Program-made: the position numbers and the translations under genes | The notes under the pieces: generated by a model | What the model saw: only the letters and a program-made list of their open reading frames with translations | Told to the model about the DNA's origin: nothing | Database searches by the model: none | Assembly (NCBI RefSeq): GCF_030762805.1 | Contig: NZ_CP129113.1 | Span: 1,688,001 to 1,752,000 of the forward strand | Direction of reading: 5' to 3' | Source: Aciduricibacillus chroicocephali | GTDB taxonomy: Bacteria; Bacillota; Bacilli; Bacillales; Amphibacillaceae | DNA length: 64,000 nt | Shown: positions 46,064-54,120 of the stretch, in pieces | Numbering within the stretch: the stretch's first letter is position 1 | Layout: each line of letters starts with the position of its first letter

Positions 46064-48091
46064 CTATTTGTTATTCAAATAATCATATAGATCATTTATA
46101 AAATTTTCATTCAGTTGTAAAGCTGACCTTCCTTTTTGATAATTCTCGGCAAGTGAGACAAGTAGGAAGTGGTCTTCCTTTGTGTCAAAAGCCATTAGGA
46201 AGCTATTCTCAGCTCCACTTTTACCCTGTTGTGCTTTCAGCTCTGCTGTACCTGTTTTTGCTGCGAGATGTTTATTAGAGGCGTTCAACGAATGAGCTGT
46301 TCCATGTGGATCCGTCACGACTTTTTCCAGACTTTTAGTCACTTCATTGGCGGCATAATTTGTTATTACACCTTTTTTCTTTTTCACAGTACTAGCTTTT
46401 TCAATACTCGGGTAAACAATATTTCCTCCGTTTTGGAAGACAGAATACATTGCAATCTGCTGAATTGGAGAAATGAGCAACTCTCCTTGACCATAACCTG
46501 TATCTGCCAATAAAATATCTGAACTAAAATTGGACTTGTTGGATATTTGAGCCGGATTCATATCGAATGGCAAATTAAGTTCCTCACCGAAAATGAATTT
46601 ATCCAAACCTTTGCGGAACGTTTTTTCTCCCATTTCCAAAGCTTCTTGCGCAAAATAAATATTATCCGAATAAATAAGCGCCTTCTCCATATCGACATCC
46701 TTAACATCTGATACACGTGTCACTGAGTATCCGCCCCATGACTTATCCTTCTGCCAGCTGAGCCCATGAATTTCTCTGTGCTTATCAGGTGTTGTCACAT
46801 GGATATCCAAGCCGATACTTGCAGTAATCGTTTTAAATGTGGAACCAGGGGCATAACGAACAGAAAATCGGGATATGAAAGGCTTCTTTTCTGCATTTGC
46901 ATACTTATCATAGTCATCCTGCGAGATTCCTTGTGCCATTTTATTCGGATCATAGGAAGGAGAACTGACCAACGCATAAAGACCGCCTTCTTTAGGATTC
47001 ATTACAACTGTAGATCCTGCATTCCCCTCCAGACTGTCGAACGCCTCTTTTTGAATATAGTTATCGATTGTCAGTTCAATGTCAGCACCATCGACTTTTT
47101 TCTTTTTCAGTAACACTTGCTTTTCTTCCCCATCACGGTCAACGACAACAATTTCTCCACCGTCTGTACCTCTAAGCTTTTTATCAAAAACCCTTTCCAA
47201 TCCTGCCTTGCCGATCACATCACCGTCACCAAGTTCAGGATGCTTATCAATATCCTCTTTAGTCACATTTCCGACATAGCCGGTCAGATGTGCTGCCGCT
47301 TCTTTTAATGGATAATAGCGTTGCTTTGTATCTTGATATTCTATCCCTTTTAATTCTTTAGCCTGTTTTTCAGTGATAGTTTTCACAGGTACAAAAAGTT
47401 CATCCTTCACCCACTTTTGCTTCAGTTTTTTTTCTAAATCATCTGTAGGGATCTTTAAATAACGGCTGATTTTTTGTAGGCTTTTCTTTCTCTCGTCTCC
47501 TGATCCAAGCTTATTTGGTATGATTCCTGCCAACTTGAAATCTGCATTCACTGCGAGCTCATTATCAAGACGGTCTCTGATTTCCCCACGTTCTGCTTTC
47601 CATGTTTGGAACTTAACTTTGTCCTGTCCTTCCATTCCTGGGAAGATAAGAGATGGTTTCCACTCCACTAAAATATGATCATCATGATTGACAAGGCTCG
47701 TTTTGTAATTCAAATTTTTAATTTTTCCAATTGGTGTATTGAAACTCAGCTGGTATTTCAATTCGAATTTTAACCCAGTCAATTTCTTCAGCTCGACTTT
47801 GGAAGCATGAATATCTGTGGCCCCAATACCATTGAATATGGAGTCATATTTCTGTTCAATTTCCTTAGGAGTGTAATCTTGAAGCTTGTATGAATCTCTA
47901 TCAAGAATACTGCTTAACTCCTTGTAATCTTTATCCTCCAATATTCCAATGAAACGATCTGCTGTTTTTTGAAACTTTCTTTCTTGAACTTGATTGTATG
48001 TATAGGCTGCCGCAACTCCAATTAATGCACATATGACCAAGATGATAATAAGGTATTTGTATTTCCCCTTCTTTTCAGACCGCTTAAGCAT
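46064..48091 (-). CDS. Class B penicillin-binding protein, PBP2a/PBP3-like
   Basis: 675-residue transpeptidase. One N-terminal membrane helix (about 12-32) is followed by an NTF2-like MecA_N domain (about 40-155), a PBP dimer domain, and the transpeptidase with S417-T-F-K, S475-D-N and K612-T-G-T-A. This layout is that of S. aureus PBP2a and B. subtilis PBP3 (PbpC), which have low affinity for beta-lactams. The ATG at 48091 has GGGGAG upstream; a TTG at 48118 lacks one. It lies 72 bases upstream of blaI, behind a promoter with a perfect BlaI-type operator, so it is probably beta-lactam inducible. Confidence 0.9.
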   Translation of the reverse strand: MLKRSEKKGKYKYLIIILVICALIGVAAAYTYNQVQERKFQKTADRFIGILEDKDYKELSSILDRDSYKLQDYTPKEIEQKYDSIFNGIGATDIHASKVELKKLTGLKFELKYQLSFNTPIGKIKNLNYKTSLVNHDDHILVEWKPSLIFPGMEGQDKVKFQTWKAERGEIRDRLDNELAVNADFKLAGIIPNKLGSGDERKKSLQKISRYLKIPTDDLEKKLKQKWVKDELFVPVKTITEKQAKELKGIEYQDTKQRYYPLKEAAAHLTGYVGNVTKEDIDKHPELGDGDVIGKAGLERVFDKKLRGTDGGEIVVVDRDGEEKQVLLKKKKVDGADIELTIDNYIQKEAFDSLEGNAGSTVVMNPKEGGLYALVSSPSYDPNKMAQGISQDDYDKYANAEKKPFISRFSVRYAPGSTFKTITASIGLDIHVTTPDKHREIHGLSWQKDKSWGGYSVTRVSDVKDVDMEKALIYSDNIYFAQEALEMGEKTFRKGLDKFIFGEELNLPFDMNPAQISNKSNFSSDILLADTGYGQGELLISPIQQIAMYSVFQNGGNIVYPSIEKASTVKKKKGVITNYAANEVTKSLEKVVTDPHGTAHSLNASNKHLAAKTGTAELKAQQGKSGAENSFLMAFDTKEDHFLLVSLAENYQKGRSALQLNENFINDLYDYLNNK

Positions 48092-48142
48092 GCTTTCTTT
48101 TCTCCCCTTCCGTATCAATAATAATACAGATTTTCGCTTAAA

Positions 48143-48195
48143 ACTACATGTGTAGTATATTAGGGATTATATCACTTCTTTCCTTGAAAGAGCAA
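48143..48195 (-). promoter_or_regulatory. PBP gene promoter with BlaI-type operator
   Basis: TTGCTC (48195-48190), 18 bases, TATAAT (48171-48166) on the minus strand. The near-perfect dyad ACTACATGTGTAGT (48143-48156) starts a few bases downstream of the predicted start point, where a repressor would block initiation. It contains TACA-N2-TGTA, as in known bla and mec operators. Confidence 0.7.
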
Positions 48196-48209
48196 AGTAA
48201 TTCCAGAAA

Positions 48210-48256
48210 TGGAGCGGGCCCAAAAATCATCGAAATTGATTTTGAACCCGCTCCAA
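48210..48256 (-). terminator. Long hairpin terminator after second usp gene
   Basis: GGAGCGGGTTCAAAATCA / TGATTTTTGGGCCCGCTCC, nearly 18 pairs, followed by ATTTC on the minus strand. The T tract is weak but the stem is very stable. Confidence 0.75.
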
Positions 48257-48265
48257 GAACGAAAT

Positions 48266-48685
48266 TTATTTAACTACAAGCACAGGTATTTCAGACTTCT
48301 TGATTAGCTGCTGGCTTACACTGCCGAGGAACATTTCCTGCAATGCATTCAGCCCTCTTTTACCAACGATGACCATCTCGGCATCACCTTCATTCGCATA
48401 TTGAGTGAGGGCCATGGCCGGATCACCGAACAGGACTGTGAATGTCTGTTTTACTTGGCTTTCATTTATTTTATCAATGACGGGATTCAGCTGCTCCCTC
48501 TCGATTAATTCTCTTTCCTCTTCACTAGATGGTAGCGGAATATCCACTCTTGTATTTGCGTACTCAGCTACAAAGACAACGTCAATTACACATTCATCAC
48601 ATAATTTAGCAAGCCTTATTGCTTCGTCTGCCGCTCTCAATCCATTTTGAGAACCATCCGCTGCGAGTATGAATTTTCTATACAT
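48266..48685 (-). CDS. Universal stress protein (UspA family), second copy
   Basis: 139 residues with the UspA fold and the ATP-binding motif GKRGLNALQEMFLGSVSQQL. Only moderately similar to the copy at 31180-31614. I used the ATG at 48685 (MYRKFILAADGS), with GGGGG seven bases upstream; ATGs at 48691 and 48703 are alternatives. A GGGTAT element at 48749-48744 upstream resembles a SigB -10, but no good -35 is present. Divergent from the beta-helix gene. Confidence 0.9.
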   Translation of the reverse strand: MYRKFILAADGSQNGLRAADEAIRLAKLCDECVIDVVFVAEYANTRVDIPLPSSEEERELIEREQLNPVIDKINESQVKQTFTVLFGDPAMALTQYANEGDAEMVIVGKRGLNALQEMFLGSVSQQLIKKSEIPVLVVK

Positions 48686-48881
48686 CTTCATTCCCCCTGT
48701 CATATACTGATGGAGATTCGTAGTTGCCTATTCTTCTTTATTTATACCCGTTTCTTCTCAATTTTTATCAAGTTATCTGAATTTGTCTTATATAATAGTA
48801 ATATAGTCTTATTTACGCTATAATCAATACGAGATAACCCTCAATAAATTAGGCCAAAATAATTAAAACGGAGGTCACTTC

Positions 48882-50102
48882 ATGAAACTGAAACAACTAG
48901 CAGCCTTCATTGCTCTGCTTATGATTCTCAGCTTTACTTCACCTGTTCATAGCGTCGCGGCTAAGACTAAGCCATCTTATACAATTTCTCCATCCAGCAA
49001 AACCTATAAAAATCTTATGATGAATTTCTCCACTTACAACCAATATACGAAACATTACTATTTATTGCGGTCGTATTTGGAACGACTTGAAAAAACGGGC
49101 GGCGGTACACTTACTCTTAAGAAAGGCACATATACGATTTCTAATACTCTGTATGTTCCTTCAAATGTAACGATTAAACTGCAAAGTGGTGCTAAACTTG
49201 TCAAAGGTATGAAGACAGGCACAAGGCAGTTCGGTCCCTCTTCTTCCATTTTCCAGTTCGTTCGTCCTGCTTATGCATATAAAAAAGGTGTGTATGGCGG
49301 ATATAATGGTGTAAAGAACGTTTCAATCATTGGTACAGGCACAGCCACAATTGATATGAAATATTACAAAGATGGTATTGCCATCATCGCTGGCCATAAT
49401 CAAAATATTAAAATACAGAACATTACATTCCAAAATATGTACTCCGGTCATTTCATTGAAATTGACGCAACGAAAAATGCCACCATTAGCGGCAATACAT
49501 TCAAGAATTCCAAAGCATCTCCTAATAAAAATAAAGAAGCGATCAACATTGATACGCCGGATAAATTAACAAAGGGATGGAGCCAGCAATGGAGCAAGTT
49601 TGACCGGACACCGAACTCCCTGTTGCTTATCTCCAAAAATACATTTGAGAATCTTGACCGTGCGATTGGCACACATAAGTATTCCGGTGACAAATATCAT
49701 GACAGAGTAACGATTAAGGACAATACAATTCGGAATACACGCCAGGATGCAATTCGTCTTATGAACTGGAGCAACGCAGTAATCGAGAACAATCTTATTA
49801 AAGATGTTACACGAGGTCCGAATAATGATTATCGGGGAATTCTTGCAAGTGGTGCAATCAATCCGACAATCCGCAACAATACATTCCAGAACACAGCCCG
49901 TCCGGCACAATTCTTCCCTTGGAAAAATTCTGGTCCAGGCTCCGAGTACAGTGTGACTTATAATAAGCTGAACAAGGCGAATATTGAGGCATTTGAGACA
50001 AATATTGTGCGCAACAATACCGAGAATTTTATCCGCATCAACACTGTTTACGGTCAATTTGACCATAATACGACACAGTTTGTAAATCTCATTGCGAAAT
50101 AG
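48882..50102 (+). CDS. Secreted right-handed beta-helix protein (pectate-lyase-like)
   Basis: 406 residues with a signal peptide (about 1-27, MKLKQLAAFIALLMILSF...VAAK). The mature part has many Asn-ladder repeats of the form N-X-T/I-I-X-N-N-X-F/I (ISGNTFKNSK, ISKNTFENL, IKDNTIRNT, IENNLIKDV, IRNNTFQNT) typical of a parallel beta helix of polysaccharide lyases and glycosidases. The N-terminal GGGTLTLKKGTYTISNTLYVPSNVTI is the usual start of such helices. The substrate cannot be told; a catalytic site is not obvious by eye. GGAGG precedes the ATG. Confidence 0.85.
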   Translation: MKLKQLAAFIALLMILSFTSPVHSVAAKTKPSYTISPSSKTYKNLMMNFSTYNQYTKHYYLLRSYLERLEKTGGGTLTLKKGTYTISNTLYVPSNVTIKLQSGAKLVKGMKTGTRQFGPSSSIFQFVRPAYAYKKGVYGGYNGVKNVSIIGTGTATIDMKYYKDGIAIIAGHNQNIKIQNITFQNMYSGHFIEIDATKNATISGNTFKNSKASPNKNKEAINIDTPDKLTKGWSQQWSKFDRTPNSLLLISKNTFENLDRAIGTHKYSGDKYHDRVTIKDNTIRNTRQDAIRLMNWSNAVIENNLIKDVTRGPNNDYRGILASGAINPTIRNNTFQNTARPAQFFPWKNSGPGSEYSVTYNKLNKANIEAFETNIVRNNTENFIRINTVYGQFDHNTTQFVNLIAK

Positions 50103-50111
50103 CTTTTTCTA

Positions 50112-50145
50112 GACCATGCCGCTCATCTGGCATGGTCTATTTAAT
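50112..50145 (+). terminator. Terminator after beta-helix gene
   Basis: AGACCATGCC/GGCATGGTCT stem, loop of eight, followed by ATTTAATT. Confidence 0.82.
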
Positions 50146-50219
50146 TCAACTGTTGCCACATTCAAGAAAGTATTATTAAATAGGTAGAGACTACAACATA
50201 GATAGCGCAGGTGATTTTA

Positions 50220-51530
50220 TTGAATAAGAGTTATATTGGCGGAACGCTTAGTACGTTCCAATGGTTTATTTTCCTTCTTGCCAATGCGATTGCTCTGCCA
50301 ATCGTCATTGGAGGTGCCTTCGGTCTATCCATTGAAGAAATTGCATCTCTTATGCAGCGTGTATTCTTCATCGTCGGCATCAGTTCATTTCTTCAAGGCG
50401 TCATCGGACATAGACTTCCGCTCGCGGATGGTCCGGCCGGTTCTTGGGTCAGTATCTTCGTCATGCTTGCAGCGATTGCTCTGCAGCAAACAGGAGACCC
50501 ACAGTCAGCACTGCCGCTTCTTATGGGTGCTGTATTCTTTGCAGGTATCTTACTTGTCATTCTCGGTCTTACTGGGCTCGTTCAGAAGATTTTGTTCCTT
50601 TTCAGCCCACTCGTAACAGGAACATTTTTGCTTTTGCTAGGTCTACAGCTGAGTGGTGTATTCCTTGAGGGAATGCTTGCCGTATCAGGAGATCCTGCAG
50701 TACCAGATTACGGAATGGTTGCTATTGCTTTCTTCGTATTTATCTTAGTCATTCTCCTATCGAATAAAGGCAGAGGTTGGGTAAAAAGCTATGCTGTTCT
50801 AATCGGTATTCTTGCAGGTTGGATCATTGCATTGATTACAGGGAAGGCATCAATTTCATCCCCGGCTCAGTCATCTGTATTCAAACTGCCCGAATTGTTC
50901 GCATGGGGCATGCCGCAATTAAATGCTGGAATGATTGTAACTGCAATATTATTTTCATTCTTGATTATTTCCAATACGATTGCTGCTGTAACAGCTGTAA
51001 GCCAATCTATTGGAAACGACACGAGGAACTATGAAAAGACGATTAACCGCAGTCTGTTTACAGGTGGGATCTCTCACTTCCTTGCAGCTGGCTTCTCTTC
51101 TTTAGCCGTTGTACCGCTCCCTGTGACAGCCGGCTTTTTGCAGATGACAGGAGAAAAGAAAATCAAACCTTTCCTGATTGCAAGTATTGCTCTTGCTGTA
51201 CTGGCACTCATCCCGTCAATCGTTCATGTACTTTCATTGCTTCCTGGTCCGATAGCAAGCGCAGCATTGATGGCATCTTTCATTAATTTAATAGCTATTG
51301 CTCTTACTTCATTGACGAAGGAAGTACTTGATCATCGCAGACTTTCCATTTTGGGCATCACATTCCTTGTAAGCATGGGAATTATGTTCCTTCCTGCAGG
51401 CATATTCAGTACGTTACCATCAGTTATCCAGGACGTTGTCAGCAATGGACTGCTTGTTGGGACAATCCTTGTCATTCTTCTTGAGCAGTTATGGAAACCG
51501 CAGCGCGAAACCGAAACAACCAAAAATTAA
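50220..51530 (+). CDS. NCS2-family uracil/xanthine permease
   Basis: 436 residues with about 12 to 14 hydrophobic helices. NCS2 features are the LADGPAGSW segment, near the helix-3 signature, and SNTIAAVTAVSQSIGN, the pattern seen in uracil and purine permeases. Substrate not decided; relatives move uracil, xanthine or uric acid with protons. Start taken as TTG at 50220 because AGGTGA lies six bases upstream; a GTG at 50211 is in frame but overlaps that site. Confidence 0.85.
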   Translation: MNKSYIGGTLSTFQWFIFLLANAIALPIVIGGAFGLSIEEIASLMQRVFFIVGISSFLQGVIGHRLPLADGPAGSWVSIFVMLAAIALQQTGDPQSALPLLMGAVFFAGILLVILGLTGLVQKILFLFSPLVTGTFLLLLGLQLSGVFLEGMLAVSGDPAVPDYGMVAIAFFVFILVILLSNKGRGWVKSYAVLIGILAGWIIALITGKASISSPAQSSVFKLPELFAWGMPQLNAGMIVTAILFSFLIISNTIAAVTAVSQSIGNDTRNYEKTINRSLFTGGISHFLAAGFSSLAVVPLPVTAGFLQMTGEKKIKPFLIASIALAVLALIPSIVHVLSLLPGPIASAALMASFINLIAIALTSLTKEVLDHRRLSILGITFLVSMGIMFLPAGIFSTLPSVIQDVVSNGLLVGTILVILLEQLWKPQRETETTKN

Positions 51531-51544
51531 TTCAAAAGGCAGCA

Positions 51545-51580
51545 TAAACCTTCCGGTGCTCCGGGAGGTTTACTTTTCTT
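51545..51580 (+). terminator. Terminator after permease
   Basis: TAAACCTTCCGG/CCGGGAGGTTTA hairpin with a tight loop, then CTTTTCTTAT. Confidence 0.88.
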
Positions 51581-51634
51581 ATGTTTGAAATACGGAACAC
51601 AAGGCTATATTTTTTAATCGGGCGGTGAACCTTT

Positions 51635-52369
51635 TTGCATAAGAAAATAAAGATATTCTATGAAATTATTTTATTCACATTGGCATTCATTTCTATTTTA
51701 ACGATTTTCAAAACAAATATTTTTACACAAATTCTCGATAAGATCATCTGGCTCGTATTTTTCATTGATGTTTTGACAGGCTTTATAAAGAGCAAACATA
51801 AAGGCAAATACATATTACAGCACCCGATTGAAATCATTGCAGCGATGCCGCTTGACAGTATGTTTCAGTCTGCCAGAATCATCCGGGCTTTACGGCTGCT
51901 CCGCTTCTTTACAGTAGGAAAGAGATATTTCGGCCCGCTTCGGAGGATTTTCGAGACAAACGGCCTGAACAATCTGCTTTCGGTTTCAGCGTTCACTCTG
52001 CTTGGTGCATCAATCCTCGTTACATATTTCGAACCGGCTATTGATACATATGAGGATGGGCTTTGGTGGTCAATCGTAACGACGACAACCGTTGGCTATG
52101 GGGATCTTTCTCCAAAAACACCTGCTGGACGGCTCATCGCTGTCATACTAATGCTTGTCGGCATTGGTATTATTGGAACTTTAACGAGCTCCATTACAAC
52201 TTATTTCATCCATGATCCTGTGGAAAAGAATCCGACAATCCAATTTCTTCAGTCAGAACTAAAGCGTTATGAAGAACTGACAGACGCGGAGAAAAATCGC
52301 TTAGAGTTAATTTTGCACGATTTGAACACGGAAAGCGCGAAAAACACCGGCAAGGACAGCCCCCCTTAA
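51635..52369 (+). CDS. Voltage-gated-type potassium channel
   Basis: 244 residues with an S1-S6 channel layout: membrane helices at about 8-28 and 36-52, an S4-like basic helix RIIRALRLLRFF (81-92), helix near 117-135, a pore loop with the selectivity filter TTTTVGYGDLSP, and S6 at 165-190. The C-terminal tail (about 45 residues) is short and charged; there is no RCK domain. The start is TTG at 51635 with GGTGAA upstream. Between a permease and tyrS, alone in its transcript. Function as a K channel follows from the filter; the gating signal is unknown. Confidence 0.88.
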   Translation: MHKKIKIFYEIILFTLAFISILTIFKTNIFTQILDKIIWLVFFIDVLTGFIKSKHKGKYILQHPIEIIAAMPLDSMFQSARIIRALRLLRFFTVGKRYFGPLRRIFETNGLNNLLSVSAFTLLGASILVTYFEPAIDTYEDGLWWSIVTTTTVGYGDLSPKTPAGRLIAVILMLVGIGIIGTLTSSITTYFIHDPVEKNPTIQFLQSELKRYEELTDAEKNRLELILHDLNTESAKNTGKDSPP

Positions 52370-52399
52370 TGATAATGGGACAAGCTGTTCTTCCGGTGT
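52333..52399. terminator. Bidirectional terminator between K-channel gene and tyrS
   Basis: Long stem AAACACCGG...CCGGTGTTT with an inner CAGC/GCTG pairing, flanked by A and T runs. The left arm is inside the last codons of the channel gene. Confidence 0.82.
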
Positions 52400-52405
52400 T
52401 TTTGA

Positions 52406-53698
<1,293 letters not shown>

Positions 53699-53711
53699 TT
53701 ATTAGAAAATA

Positions 53712-53965
53712 CAAAAAGAGCCCCATCCCTGGATCAAAAGGGACGAGACTCTTACTCGCGGTACCACCCTTGTTGCACAATTGTGCCACTTTAGGTTTGT
53801 TAACGATGCAGCCACCGTTTTCCATTCAATAGGAAAAACGCTCCCGATTGTAATTCACGGAAGACAGATATGATCCGGCTTTCACCACCCGCCGGCTCTC
53901 TATGTCAGGGATCTGACCCGCTACTGCGATCGTTCGTCGCGCTTATGTATTTACTTATGATTACT
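53712..53965 (-). ncRNA. T-box leader of tyrS
   Basis: Canonical T-box AGGGTGGTACCGCG at 53770-53757 (minus strand), followed by the terminator hairpin with TTTTT (53753-53712). The specifier loop shows GAATTACAATCGGG with TAC, a tyrosine codon, at 53852-53850. The Stem I AGAGAG-type motif lies near 53898. Uncharged tRNA-Tyr is expected to allow read-through into tyrS. Confidence 0.96.
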
Positions 53966-53971
53966 ATTTTT

Positions 53972-54000
53972 ATCATAGCACAACATATAATGCAACGTCA
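53972..54000 (-). promoter_or_regulatory. Promoter of tyrS leader
   Basis: TATGAT (53977-53972, minus strand) is the -10. GTGACG lies 18 bases upstream as a partial -35. Confidence 0.55.
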
Positions 54001-54085
54001 CCTGCAACTTTTAGTTCAATATTTCAATACTAAGTTTTTCCCAATATGAAAAGCTTCTCCAAAGATTCTACATAATGCGGCATTA

Positions 54086-54094
54086 TGCTATAAT
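54086..54094 (+). promoter_or_regulatory. Extended -10 promoter of class A PBP gene
   Basis: TGCTATAAT is a perfect extended -10, which explains the poor -35 (TTCTAC at 54066). The gene start is 27 bases downstream. Confidence 0.65.
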
Positions 54095-54120
54095 ATTATT
54101 ACAATTTTAGGAGGATTGAT

